64,000 nucleotides of DNA from Alphaproteobacteria bacterium (GTDB lineage: Bacteria; Pseudomonadota; Alphaproteobacteria; Ferrovibrionales; Ferrovibrionaceae), in contig JAFKFH010000003.1 in the NCBI GenBank assembly GCA_017307375.1, positions 434,001-498,000 on the forward strand. Direction: 5' to 3'. Under the pieces are notes generated by a model, which did not search any database, was not told where the DNA came from, and worked only from the letters and a program-made list of their open reading frames with translations. Shown here one piece after another: positions 41,211-53,664 of this stretch. Each line of letters opens with the position of its first letter. Position 1 is the stretch's first letter. The position numbers were made by a program, and so were the translations under genes.

Positions 41211-42179
41211 TCAGGCCTTCGCCCGCGGGTGGGCGGCGTTGTAGATCGCCATCAGCCGGGCGGTGTCGACCGCGGTATAGCGCTGGGTCGTGGTCAGCGA
41301 GGCATGGCCCAGCAGATCCTGGATCGCGCGCAGGTCGCCGCCTGCGCCCAGCAGGTGGGTGGCGAAACTGTGGCGCAGCGCATGCGGCGTCGCCTCCGGC
41401 CCCAGCCCCAGCGCCGACCGCAGGTGCCGCATCTGCTTTTCGACGATCGCGGGGTCGAGCCGGCCGCCGCGCGCGCCGCGGAACAGCGGATCGTCCGGGC
41501 CGATCCGGTAGGGGCAGAGCCGCAGATACTCGGCCACCGCCTGGCGCACCTGCGGCAGGATCGGCACCAGCCGCTGCTTGGCGCCCTTGCCGGTGACGAT
41601 CAGCGTCTCGCCGGTCGGCGCGTCGCGGCCGTTCAGGCCCAGCGCCTCGCCCAGCCGCAGCCCGCAACCGTAGAGCAGCGTCATCACCGCGACGTCGCGG
41701 GCCGCGATCCACGGTTCTTCCGACAGCGCCTCGACCGTCTCGACCACGCCCAGCGCCTGGTCGGGGGTCAGCGGCCGCGGCACTGCCTGTTTCAGCCTGG
41801 GGGTGCGCACCGTGTTGATCGCGGCATTGGCGACCAGCCCGTCGCGTTCGAGCCGGCGGAAGAAGCCCCGCACCGTCGACAGGCCGCGCGCGACCGAGGC
41901 CGGTTCGAGTCCGGCCTGGCGCCGCCGCGCCAGCCAGCCGCGCAGATCGGCCTGGCGCAGCGCCTGCAGGTCCGCCAGGGTCGGCGGCCCGCCGAGATGC
42001 GGGGTGAGAAAGGCAAAGAAGCCGGCCAGGTCCTGGACATAGGCGCGCAGCGTATGGTCGCTCATCCGCCGCTCGGCGGCGAGATGCGAAAACCACGCCT
42101 GCACCGCCGCGCGCACATCGTCGGCGGCGACGATGTCGCGGTCGAGCGCCTGGCTCAGCTCGGCGGCAGATCGAGCCAC
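41211..42179 (-). CDS. xerC: tyrosine recombinase XerC
   Basis: This recombinase has 322 residues. The N-terminal SAM-like DNA-binding domain (25-115) contains LRAYVQDLAGFFAFL. The catalytic domain has the first Arg in LYGCGLRLGEALGL, HxxR in HALRHSFATHLLGAGG, the next His in LLGHASLTTTQRY, and the Tyr in QRYTAVD. It acts at dif to resolve chromosome dimers, together with XerD. The GTG at 42179 overlaps the DUF484 gene by 25 bp, a typical neighbour of xerC. Confidence 0.93.
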   Translation of the reverse strand: MARSAAELSQALDRDIVAADDVRAAVQAWFSHLAAERRMSDHTLRAYVQDLAGFFAFLTPHLGGPPTLADLQALRQADLRGWLARRRQAGLEPASVARGLSTVRGFFRRLERDGLVANAAINTVRTPRLKQAVPRPLTPDQALGVVETVEALSEEPWIAARDVAVMTLLYGCGLRLGEALGLNGRDAPTGETLIVTGKGAKQRLVPILPQVRQAVAEYLRLCPYRIGPDDPLFRGARGGRLDPAIVEKQMRHLRSALGLGPEATPHALRHSFATHLLGAGGDLRAIQDLLGHASLTTTQRYTAVDTARLMAIYNAAHPRAKA

Positions 42180-42874
42180 TGGCGGATCAGCCGGGCCAGG
42201 GCCTTGGCAAAGAAGCTCAGGAGCTCGGTCCCCTGGCCGGCGTGGAACTTGCCGGTTTCGCGGGCGCCCAGCGCCAGCAGGCCGATCGGGGCGGCCGCGG
42301 AAAACTCCAGCCGGACCAGCGCGTCCGACTGCACGAGGCTGGCGGCCGGGCCGTAGAGCACGTCGGTATGCAGCGCCTGCTCGCGCAGCTGCACCGCGCG
42401 GCCGGCGCCGATCAGCCGGTCGACCGCGCCATGGGGCAAGGCGAACACGCCCTGGGTCGACACCTTGGGCATCGCGCCGTCGGCCGCCTCGACGCAGAGC
42501 GAGACGGCATCGACACCGAGAAGCTCGGCGCAGTCCTGGGTGGCGATGTGGATCAGATGCTCGAAGGTGGTGGCATCGAGCATCAGCAGCACGGCTTCGT
42601 GCACCCGCCCGGTGATCGTCATGTTCTCGCGCGTCGCCTGGATCAGCGCCTCGCGCGTCGAGGTCAGCTGGGCGACGTCGCGCCGCAGCCGCTCCAGCAT
42701 GAAGGCCTGCAGGTCCAGCGCCCCGTTGCCCTGGTGCGGCGACGGCGGCGCCAGCACCTGGGCGAGGTCGGGATGCTTGACCAGGAAATCGGGATGGTCG
42801 CGCAGCCAGGCGGCGACGGCGGTCGCATCGAGGCGCTCGGGCACCGCCGTCGCCGACTCGATGCGACCGGTCAT
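42155..42874 (-). CDS. DUF484 family protein
   Basis: This protein has 239 residues. It opens with a helical segment VAAWLRDHPDFLVKHPDLAQVL typical of DUF484, then a coiled-coil-like helix DLQAFMLERLRRDVAQLTSTREALI. A GAF-like domain follows. DUF484 genes commonly lie next to xerC or xerD, as here. Biochemical role is unknown. The start ATG is 42874, 4 bp from the transaldolase stop. Confidence 0.88.
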   Translation of the reverse strand: MTGRIESATAVPERLDATAVAAWLRDHPDFLVKHPDLAQVLAPPSPHQGNGALDLQAFMLERLRRDVAQLTSTREALIQATRENMTITGRVHEAVLLMLDATTFEHLIHIATQDCAELLGVDAVSLCVEAADGAMPKVSTQGVFALPHGAVDRLIGAGRAVQLREQALHTDVLYGPAASLVQSDALVRLEFSAAAPIGLLALGARETGKFHAGQGTELLSFFAKALARLIRQWLDLPPS

Positions 42875-42878
42875 CGGC

Positions 42879-43541
42879 TCAGGCCCCGGTGATCGACTGG
42901 CCGGTTTTCTGCCAGTCGGCCAGGAAGGCGGCCAGGCCCTTGTCGGTCAGCGGATGCTTTACCAGGGCCTTCAGCACGTTGGCCGGCACCGTGCAGACGT
43001 CGGCGCCGAGCTTGGCGGCCTCGACGATATGCATCGGATGGCGGATCGAGGCGACCAGCACCTCGGTCGTGATCGCGTTGTAGTTCGCGTAGATCTCGAC
43101 GATGTCGGCGATCAGCTGCATGCCGTCCTGGCCGATGTCGTCCAGCCGGCCGACGAACGGCGACACGAAGGTGGCGCCGGCCTTGGCCGCCAGGATCGCC
43201 TGGGTCGGCGAGAAGCACAGGGTCACGTTGACCATGGTGCCTTCGTCGGTCAGCGTCCGGCAGGTCTTGAGGCCCTCGAGCGTCAGCGGCACCTTGACGG
43301 CGACGTTCTCGGCGATGTCGCGCAGGCGGCGGCCCTCGGCCAGCATGCCCTCGTAATCGGTCGCGGTGACTTCGGCCGAGACCGGGCCCGAGGTCAGCGC
43401 GCAGATTTCCTTGACGATGGTGATGAAGTCGCGGCCCGCCTTGGCGATCAGCGACGGGTTGGTGGTCACGCCATCGATCAGGCCGGCCTCCGCCAGTTCG
43501 CGGATCTCGGTGACGTCGGCGGTATCGACGAAAAACTTCAT
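42879..43541 (-). CDS. fsa: transaldolase/fructose-6-phosphate aldolase (small TalC-type)
   Basis: This enzyme has 220 residues. It opens [36 protein letters not shown], the small-transaldolase hallmark. The Schiff-base Lys lies in [13 protein letters not shown] near residue 86. [32 protein letters not shown] follows. Members act as transaldolases of the pentose phosphate pathway or as fructose-6-phosphate aldolases; sequence alone does not settle which. Confidence 0.93.
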   Translation of the reverse strand: MKFFVDTADVTEIRELAEAGLIDGVTTNPSLIAKAGRDFITIVKEICALTSGPVSAEVTATDYEGMLAEGRRLRDIAENVAVKVPLTLEGLKTCRTLTDEGTMVNVTLCFSPTQAILAAKAGATFVSPFVGRLDDIGQDGMQLIADIVEIYANYNAITTEVLVASIRHPMHIVEAAKLGADVCTVPANVLKALVKHPLTDKGLAAFLADWQKTGQSITGA

Positions 43542-43665
43542 AGTCGGGCAGGCTCCGAAGGTGTGTCGGCCTGGGCGGCCATCGGGCCGCCCGCCGGTTG
43601 GTTGCTTTGGGTCTTCTTGGCCGGCTTGCCGCCCGGCGCGGGCGGGACGTATGGTGCGCCCCGCG

Positions 43666-45873
43666 ATGTCGCCCTTTCCTAGCATCAACCTCGACCAGGG
43701 GCCAGAGCGAGTCTCGGTCCTGCTGCCTCTGCCGCTGGCGGGCTGCTACACCTATGCCCGGCCGGCCCATCTCGACCTCGGCCCCGGCGACATCGTCGCG
43801 GTGCCGTTGGGCGGACGATTGATCGTCGGGGTGGTGTGGGACGAGGCGCCGGACGACGGGGTCGCCGCCAACCGTCTGAAACCCGTCGCCGACAAGTTCG
43901 ACGTGCCGCCGATGCTGGCCGATCTGCGCCGCTTCGTCGAATGGCTCGCCGCCTACACGCTGAACCCGATGGGCGCGGTGCTGCGCATGTGCCTGTCCTC
44001 GCACGCGGCGCTGGAACCGCTGCAGGGCCGGCAGCGCACCGGCTATGTGCTGGCCGGGCCGCCGCCGGAAAAGCTGACCGACGCCCGCAGGCGGGTTATC
44101 CATCTGCTGGCCGAGGGGCCGGCGCGCACGCTGCAGGAACTGTGCTTCGAGGCCGGCTGCGGCGCCGGGGTGGTCAAGGGGCTGGTGACCGCCGGCACGC
44201 TGCAGGCGGTGACGCTGGCGCCGCCGGTGGCATTCGAGGCGCCGGATACCCTGCGCGCCGGGCCGGACCTGTCGCCCGACCAGGCGGCCGCCGCCGAACA
44301 CCTGGTCGGCCATGTCATGCGCCATGAATTCTCGGTGGCGCTGCTGCACGGGGTGACCGGGGCGGGCAAGACGGAAGTCTATTTCGAGGCGGTGGCGGCG
44401 GCCCTGCGCGACGGCCGCCAGGTGCTGGTGCTGCTGCCTGAGATCGCGCTGACCGCCCAGTGGCTGGAGCGCTTCCACGGGCGCTTCGGCGTCCGCCCCG
44501 CGGAATGGCATTCCGACCTCACCGGCCGCCGCCGGCGCGAGACCTGGCGGGCGATCGCCGAGGGCGAGGCCCGCGTCGTGGTCGGTGCCCGCTCGGCCCT
44601 CTTCCTGCCCTACCGCGCGCTCGGCCTGATCATCGTCGACGAGGAGCACGACGCCTCCTTCAAGCAGGAGGACGGCGTCATCTACCATGCCCGCGACATG
44701 GCGGTGGTCCGCGCCAAGATGGGCGACCTGCCGGTGGTGCTGTCCTCGGCGACGCCAAGCCTGGAAACGCTGTGGAATTGCGAGCACGGGCGCTACGAGC
44801 GCTATCCGCTGACCCGGCGCCATGCTGAAGCCGTTCTACCCGAGGTTGCGGCGATCGACCTGCGCCGCCATCCGCCGCCGAATCGGCAGAAATTTCTGGC
44901 CCCGCCGCTGATCGAGGCGATCCGGGAGGCGCTGGGCCGCGGCGAGCAGGCGATGCTGTTCCTCAACCGCCGCGGTTACGCCCCGCTGACGCTGTGCGGC
45001 GCCTGCGGCCACCGGCTGCAATGTCCGAACTGCACCGCCTGGCTGGTCGAGCATCGCTATCTCAACCGGTTGATGTGCCATCACTGCGGCTTCCAGGCCG
45101 CGGTGCCCGACAATTGCCCGCATTGCCACGCCGAGGCGCGCTTCAAGCCCTGCGGCCCGGGGGTCGAGCGGGTGATGGAGGAGGCGGGCGAGCACTTCCC
45201 CGCGGCGCGGATCGCGCTGATGGCGTCGGATACGCTGACCAGCCCGAAGGCCGCCGCCGACATGGTCGCGGCGATCGGGCGGGGCGAGTTCGACCTGGTG
45301 GTCGGCACCCAGATCGTCGCCAAGGGCCATCATTTCCCGCTGCTGACCGTCGTCGGGGTCATCGATGCCGATCTCGGCCTCGCCGGCGGCGACCTGCGGG
45401 CGGCCGAGCGCACCCACCAGCTCCTGACCCAGGTCGCCGGGCGCGCCGGGCGGGCCGAACGGCCGGGCAGGGTGTTCCTGCAGACCTACACCCCCGAACA
45501 CCCGGTGATGCAGGCGCTGATCGCCGGCGATGCCGACCGCTTCGTCGCCGCCGAGATGGCGGCGCGCCGCGAGGCGCGGGCCCCGCCCTATGGCCGCTAT
45601 GCGGCGCTGATCCTCTCCGGCCCCGACGAGCGCGAGGTGGCCGAGGCCGCCCGCCACATCGCCCGCATCGCCCCGCGCCGGCCCGACATGGCGGTGCTGG
45701 GCCCGGCGCCGGCGCCGCTCAGCCTGCTGCGCGGCCGCTACCGCTACCGCTTCCTGATCAAGGCGGGGCGCGACCTCGCCCTGCAGGCGGTGCTGCGCGA
45801 CTGGCTCGCCCCGCTCAAGCTCGGCTCGAACCTCAGGCTCGCCGTCGACATCGACCCGCAATCCTTCATGTGA
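43666..45873 (+). CDS. priA: primosomal protein N' (replication restart helicase PriA)
   Basis: This helicase has 735 residues. A 3'-binding domain (1-105) opens [16 protein letters not shown]. Walker A is [14 protein letters not shown] near residue 230, and the DEAH-type box is [13 protein letters not shown]. Eight Cys in the zinc region ([13 protein letters not shown]... CHHCGF... CPHC) are near residues 445-490. [13 protein letters not shown] and the later helicase motifs follow. It reloads the replisome at stalled forks. ATG 43666 is chosen; ATG 43651 is also in frame. Confidence 0.95.
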   Translation: MSPFPSINLDQGPERVSVLLPLPLAGCYTYARPAHLDLGPGDIVAVPLGGRLIVGVVWDEAPDDGVAANRLKPVADKFDVPPMLADLRRFVEWLAAYTLNPMGAVLRMCLSSHAALEPLQGRQRTGYVLAGPPPEKLTDARRRVIHLLAEGPARTLQELCFEAGCGAGVVKGLVTAGTLQAVTLAPPVAFEAPDTLRAGPDLSPDQAAAAEHLVGHVMRHEFSVALLHGVTGAGKTEVYFEAVAAALRDGRQVLVLLPEIALTAQWLERFHGRFGVRPAEWHSDLTGRRRRETWRAIAEGEARVVVGARSALFLPYRALGLIIVDEEHDASFKQEDGVIYHARDMAVVRAKMGDLPVVLSSATPSLETLWNCEHGRYERYPLTRRHAEAVLPEVAAIDLRRHPPPNRQKFLAPPLIEAIREALGRGEQAMLFLNRRGYAPLTLCGACGHRLQCPNCTAWLVEHRYLNRLMCHHCGFQAAVPDNCPHCHAEARFKPCGPGVERVMEEAGEHFPAARIALMASDTLTSPKAAADMVAAIGRGEFDLVVGTQIVAKGHHFPLLTVVGVIDADLGLAGGDLRAAERTHQLLTQVAGRAGRAERPGRVFLQTYTPEHPVMQALIAGDADRFVAAEMAARREARAPPYGRYAALILSGPDEREVAEAARHIARIAPRRPDMAVLGPAPAPLSLLRGRYRYRFLIKAGRDLALQAVLRDWLAPLKLGSNLRLAVDIDPQSFM

Positions 45874-45957
45874 CCGCCGTTTTTCGTCCCTTTCTTGTCA
45901 CCACCCGGCTCGCGGGCGGCGCGTTATCGTGGTGTCCGTGTTCACAAGGAGGACACC

Positions 45958-46242
45958 ATGTTGCAGCGCATCCGTTCCCGCCTGACGTTTTCTGCCGGTC
46001 TGCTCGCCGCGGCGATCGCGCTGGCGGCGGGTCCGGCCCTCGCCCACGATCACGGCCATGGCCACGGCCCCAAGAAACGGGGCTATTACTACTACGCCCC
46101 GCCGCCGGTCGTCGTGTACCAGCAGGCGCGCCCGGTCTATGTCGCGCCGCCCCCGCCGCCGCCGGTCTACTACGCCCCGCCGCCGGTGGTCTATGCGCCG
46201 CCGCCGCCCTCGCTCAACGTGGTGATTCCGCTGCGCTTCTGA
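45958..46242 (+). CDS. small secreted Pro/Tyr/Val-rich protein
   Basis: This protein has 94 residues. A Sec signal ends near ALA-H (residue 28). The mature part opens with a His/Gly tract (HDHGHGHGPKKRG) and continues as low-complexity Pro, Tyr and Val (YYAPPPVVVYQQARP and later repeats), ending SLNVVIPLRF. It is predicted to be disordered and extracytoplasmic. AAGGAGG precedes ATG 45958. Similar PXPV-like proteins occur widely, but I know no function. The His tract could bind metal, which is speculation. Confidence 0.75.
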   Translation: MLQRIRSRLTFSAGLLAAAIALAAGPALAHDHGHGHGPKKRGYYYYAPPPVVVYQQARPVYVAPPPPPPVYYAPPPVVYAPPPPSLNVVIPLRF

Positions 46243-46313
46243 CGCCCGAGACAAGAAGACCACCCTCCGTATGACCCTGCCCCCGGGACGATCCCTCCCG
46301 GGGGGCACTCCGC

Positions 46314-46359
46314 GGCCGGCCATGGACCCCTCCCTGCCATGGCCGGCCCCGATCTTTTT
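46314..46359 (+). terminator. strong terminator ahead of the atp operon
   Basis: A perfect 12-bp inverted repeat, GGCCGGCCATGG (46314-46325) and CCATGGCCGGCC (46337-46348), has an 11-nt loop. It is followed by a T-run at 46355-46359. A second GC-rich hairpin (CCCCGGGA / TCCCGGGG) lies just upstream. This ends the transcript of the Pro/Tyr-rich gene. The remaining 230 bp to atpH hold no gene. Confidence 0.85.
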
Positions 46360-46524
46360 CAGGATCGGTCGAAGTGCTGGCATTACCTGCCAAGTCGCGC
46401 CGCGCCGCCGCGGCGAATAGCTTCGCAAATACCGTGCCTATCAGTGTTGCGCGCCCGCAGACCCTATGGTAGGTAAGCGCGACTTTTCCGGACGGGGTCC
46501 TCCACGGGCCGCGCACGTCAGGCA

Positions 46525-46551
46525 TTGTCCACGTCATTTCAACGGTTTAAT
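46525..46551 (+). promoter_or_regulatory. possible atp operon promoter
   Basis: TTGTCC (46525-46530, 4 of 6 to -35) is followed after 15 bp by TTTAAT (46546-46551, 5 of 6 to -10). The spacer is short, so this is only a candidate. Transcription would start about 36 bp before the atpH TTG. Confidence 0.3.
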
Positions 46552-46593
46552 TGGGTGCCGGCCCGCGGCGCCCTCGTCTCAAGGATCCAGGCC

Positions 46594-47153
46594 TTGACCG
46601 CTGACAGCTCGACCATCTCCGGCGTCGCCGGGCGCTACGCGACCGCGCTGTTCGACCTTGCGCAGGAAGCCGGCGCTGTCGATGCCGTCGCCGCCGACCT
46701 CGCCAAGATCGAAGCCATGATCGCCGAATCCAGCGAACTGGCCCATCTGGTGCGCTCGCCGGTGTTCTCGCGCGACGAACAGGGCCGGGCGCTTGCCGCC
46801 GTGCTCGATCGCGCCGGCATCGGCGACCTCGTCCGCCGCTTCCTCGGCGTGGTGGCCGCCAACCGGCGGCTGTTCTCGCTGCCCCAGACCATTCGCGCCT
46901 TCCGTCAGCTCGTCGCCGCCCAGCGCGGCCAGATGACGGCGCGCGTCAATACCGCGACGCCGCTTTCGGACCCGCAGATCGCGGCGCTGAAGTCGGCCCT
47001 GTCGCAAGCGGCGAAGGCCGATGTCGATCTCGACATCTGGGTCGATCCCGCGCTGATCGGCGGTGTGGTCGTGCAGCTGGGCTCGCGCCTGGTTGACGCC
47101 TCGGTCCGCACTAAACTGCAGAATTTGAAGAACGCGATGAAAGGGGTTGGGTG

Positions 47154-47154
<1 letters not shown>
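46594..47154 (+). CDS. atpH: F1 ATP synthase subunit delta
   Basis: This is the peripheral stalk subunit joining F1 to the b subunits, 186 residues, the normal length. It opens with [24 protein letters not shown] and ends [23 protein letters not shown]. The start is TTG 46594, with AAGGA at 46581-46585. An in-frame TTG at 46525 would add 23 residues without family support. The stop overlaps the atpA ATG (TGATG). F0 genes are absent, as is usual for alphaproteobacteria. Confidence 0.93.
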
Positions 47155-48683
<1,529 letters not shown>

Positions 48684-48693
48684 CGAGGTTCCG

Positions 48694-51028
<2,335 letters not shown>

Positions 51029-51062
51029 GCTGCCGTCCCGGCGTAGAGGAGGCTGTTGAGCC

Positions 51063-51473
51063 ATGGCTGATCGAGTGCATTTGGAGTTGGTCTCGCCCGA
51101 GCGGTTGCTGCTCGCGGTCGATGCCGACACGGTGGTCCTGCCCGGTGCCGACGGCGATTTCGGCGTCCTCGCCGACCATGCCCCGCTGATCTCGACCCTG
51201 CGCCCCGGCGTGATCGAGGTCTATGAGGGCGAGAAGGTCGTCGATCGCCTGTTCGTGGCCGGCGGCGTCGCCGAGGTGCTCGAGGGCAGCCGGGTCACCG
51301 TGCTGGCCACGACCGCGGTCAAGATCGCGGAGATCGAGCGGGCCAAGGTCGAGCAGGCGCTGAAGGATGCCCGCGAAGACCACGACGATGCCAAGGACGA
51401 CGATATCCGCGCCAAGCATGCCTCGAGGATCGAGGAACTGATGGCGATGCTGGAAAGCGTCGACGGACCCTGA
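51063..51473 (+). CDS. atpC: F1 ATP synthase subunit epsilon
   Basis: This subunit has 136 residues. It regulates rotation and links gamma to the c-ring. It opens ADRVHLELVSPERLLLAVDADTVVLPGADGDFGVLADHAPLI, the beta-sandwich core. The C-terminal helical pair (about 90-136) is rich in charged residues. It is the last gene of atpHAGDC, and a terminator follows. Confidence 0.97.
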   Translation: MADRVHLELVSPERLLLAVDADTVVLPGADGDFGVLADHAPLISTLRPGVIEVYEGEKVVDRLFVAGGVAEVLEGSRVTVLATTAVKIAEIERAKVEQALKDAREDHDDAKDDDIRAKHASRIEELMAMLESVDGP

Positions 51474-51509
51474 AGTCGGCGGAACCCCACCGGTTCCGGT
51501 TTGCGAAAC

Positions 51510-51551
51510 ACGGGGCGGAAGGCACGCAAGTGCCCCGCCCCGTTGCTTTTT
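51510..51551 (+). terminator. Rho-independent terminator of the atp operon
   Basis: A long GC stem (CGGGGCGG, then GGCAC) pairs with GTGCC and CCGCCCCG around a GCAA tetraloop. The AA after the first arm forms a small bulge. TTTTT follows at 51547-51551. It lies 37 bp after atpC. Confidence 0.9.
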
Positions 51552-51579
51552 CCGACCTGACGGCTTAACTCAATCTGTC

Positions 51580-52398
51580 ATGCGACCGCACTGGACGTTG
51601 GACGACATTCCCTGGGACCGCTTCGATCGTTCGAAGGTCGACCCCGAGATCCTGCGCGCCGTCAAGGCAGCCTCGCTGGTCGAGCGCAATGCCGACGACT
51701 ACGTCGCCTATCTCGAACAGGTCTTTCCCGACGACGCCGAGCTGCTGGCCGCGATGCGCCGCTGGGGCGTCGAGGAGAACCAGCATGGCGAGGCGCTGGC
51801 CCAATGGTGCCGCCTGGCCGATCCCGAGTTCGATTTCGCCGCGGCCCGTGCGCGGTTCGCTGCGGGCTTCCAGCTGCCGCAGGATGTCGACGCCTCGGTT
51901 CGCGGCAGCAAGGCGGGCGAGCTGATCGCCCGCTGCATCGTCGAGACCGGCACGTCGTCCTTCTATTCGGCGATCCGCGATGCGACCGACGAACCGGTGC
52001 TGAAGGCCGTCTGCAACCGGGTCGCCGGCGACGAATTCCGCCACTACAAGCTGTTCTACGACCATTATCGCCGCTACCAGCAGCATGATCGCCTGTCGCT
52101 GCCGGCGAAGCTCAAGGTGGCGTTGGGCCGCATCGTCGAGACCTCGGACGACGAACTGCCGATGGCGTATTACTGTGCCAACGCGCTGACCGAACCCTAC
52201 GACCGGCGCCGCCACGGCGCCGCCTATGCCAGCCGCGCCTATGGCCTCTATCGCCAGGGCCATGTCCAGCGCGCGGTCGGCATGGTCTGCAAGGCCTGCG
52301 ACATCGACCCCCAGGGCCGCATCGCCGGCTGGGCCGCGAAGCTCTTCTGGTTCGTCCTGCGCCGCCGCACCCGCCAGCTCGAACGCATCGCCGCCTGA
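51580..52398 (+). CDS. ferritin-like domain protein
   Basis: This protein has 272 residues. Helices carry di-iron-type motifs: EENQHGEAL near residue 66-74 and GDEFRHYKLF near residue 150, with further Glu in IVETGTSSFYSA. That is the ExxH pattern of rubrerythrin and acyl-ACP desaturase relatives. The C-terminal part is helical with a basic end. Substrate unknown. It begins 28 bp after the atp terminator, so it needs its own promoter, which I cannot identify. Confidence 0.78.
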   Translation: MRPHWTLDDIPWDRFDRSKVDPEILRAVKAASLVERNADDYVAYLEQVFPDDAELLAAMRRWGVEENQHGEALAQWCRLADPEFDFAAARARFAAGFQLPQDVDASVRGSKAGELIARCIVETGTSSFYSAIRDATDEPVLKAVCNRVAGDEFRHYKLFYDHYRRYQQHDRLSLPAKLKVALGRIVETSDDELPMAYYCANALTEPYDRRRHGAAYASRAYGLYRQGHVQRAVGMVCKACDIDPQGRIAGWAAKLFWFVLRRRTRQLERIAA

Positions 52399-52444
52399 CG
52401 ACCGGTCTACCCGCTATGCTTCGCATGCGGGATAAATATTGCGT

Positions 52445-52455
52445 ATACGAAGTAT
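52445..52455. promoter_or_regulatory. inverted repeat, candidate MarR operator
   Basis: ATAC-GAA-GTAT is a perfect short inverted repeat 17 bp before the MarR-type start codon, in an A+T-rich patch. TATCCT (52453-52458) could be the -10, so binding would overlap the promoter of the marR/enoyl-CoA hydratase pair. Confidence 0.4.
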
Positions 52456-52472
52456 CCTGCTAGCATGGCCGG

Positions 52473-52904
52473 ATGAACCGCCGGCTGTTCTACCAGCTCA
52501 ACCGCGCGCAGCGCGCCCTGACCCGCACGGCGGATGCCGGGCTGCGCCGCGATCTCGGCGTCACGGCGGTGCAACTCGGCGCCCTGTTTGCGCTGGCGGA
52601 GCAGGACGGCATGGTCCTGCGGGACCTCGGCCGTACCCTGGCGCTGGCCAATTCGGCGATCTCGGGCCTGGCCGACCGGCTGGAGCGCGAAGGACTCGCC
52701 GAACGCCGTCCCGATCCGCGCGACGGCCGCGCCTTCCGCCTGCATCTCACCGCCCGCGGCCGCGCGCTGACGCAGGCGGCGAAACCCTTCCTCGGCCGCT
52801 TCAACGACCGTATCGAGGATGGCTTCACCCCGGCCGAACTCGATACCGTTGCCCGCTTCCTCTCGACCCTCACCGACCGCTTCAAGGATGACGACGATGA
52901 CTGA
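52473..52904 (+). CDS. MarR family transcriptional regulator
   Basis: This regulator has 143 residues. The winged helix has LGALFALAEQDGMVLRDLGRTLALANSAISGLADRLEREGLAERRPDPRDGR, and the wing AFRLHLTARGRAL follows. The gene overlaps the enoyl-CoA hydratase start by 8 bp and probably controls it. An acyl-CoA or free acid inducer would fit but is not shown by sequence. Confidence 0.9.
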   Translation: MNRRLFYQLNRAQRALTRTADAGLRRDLGVTAVQLGALFALAEQDGMVLRDLGRTLALANSAISGLADRLEREGLAERRPDPRDGRAFRLHLTARGRALTQAAKPFLGRFNDRIEDGFTPAELDTVARFLSTLTDRFKDDDDD

Positions 52905-53661
52905 GACCCTGCCAGGGATTCTGACCGAGATCGCGGGCGGCGTGATGACGCTGACCTTCAACCGCCCGGACAAGAAGAACGCGCTGACCTCGGAGATGTA
53001 TGCCGCGCTGGCCGACGGCTTTGCCGCGGCCGAGGCCGATCCGGCGGTGCGGGTGATCCTGCTGACCGGCGCCGGCGGGGCCTTCACGGCCGGCAACGAT
53101 CTGCAGGATTTTCTCGCCCGTCCGCCGCAAGGCGACGAGGCGCCGGTATCGCGGTTCCTGCGGGCGCTTGCCACCGCGAGCAAGCCGCTGGTCGCCGCGG
53201 TTCAGGGCGTGGCGGTCGGCGTCGGCACCACCATGCTGCTGCATTGCGACCTGGTCTATGCCGGGGAAAGCGCGCGGCTGTCGATGCCCTTCGTCAATCT
53301 GGGCCTGGTGCCGGAAGCGGCATCGAGCCTGTTGCTGCCACGTCTGGCCGGCCACCAGAAGGCCGCCGAGCTGCTGATGTTCGGCGAGCCGATCGACGCG
53401 CGCGCCGCCCGCGAGATCGGCCTGGTGGCCGACGTCTTCGACGATGCCGTGCTGGTCGCCGAGGTGCGGGCGCGCACTGCCAAGCTTGCCGCCAAGGCGC
53501 CGGAAGCCCTGCGGCTGACCAAGCGGCTGATGAAGGCGCCGAAGGCGACCGTCGCCGAGCAGATGGCCGAGGAAGGCGCGCTTTTCCGCGAGCGGCTGCA
53601 TTCGGCCGAGGCGCGCGAGGCGTTCACCGCCTTCATGGAAAAGCGCGCGCCGCGCTTCTGA
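52897..53661 (+). CDS. enoyl-CoA hydratase/isomerase family protein
   Basis: This crotonase-fold protein has 254 residues. MTLTFNRPDKKNALTSEMY opens the fold. The first oxyanion segment is LTGAGGAFTAGNDLQDF near residue 60-75, and the second VQGVAVGVGTTMLLHCDLVYAGESARL is near 105-130. One catalytic Glu position is Val/Pro-like (VPEAA keeps Glu later), so hydratase versus isomerase cannot be told. AAGGA precedes ATG 52897. Confidence 0.9.
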   Translation: MTETLPGILTEIAGGVMTLTFNRPDKKNALTSEMYAALADGFAAAEADPAVRVILLTGAGGAFTAGNDLQDFLARPPQGDEAPVSRFLRALATASKPLVAAVQGVAVGVGTTMLLHCDLVYAGESARLSMPFVNLGLVPEAASSLLLPRLAGHQKAAELLMFGEPIDARAAREIGLVADVFDDAVLVAEVRARTAKLAAKAPEALRLTKRLMKAPKATVAEQMAEEGALFRERLHSAEAREAFTAFMEKRAPRF

Positions 53662-53664
53662 CCG

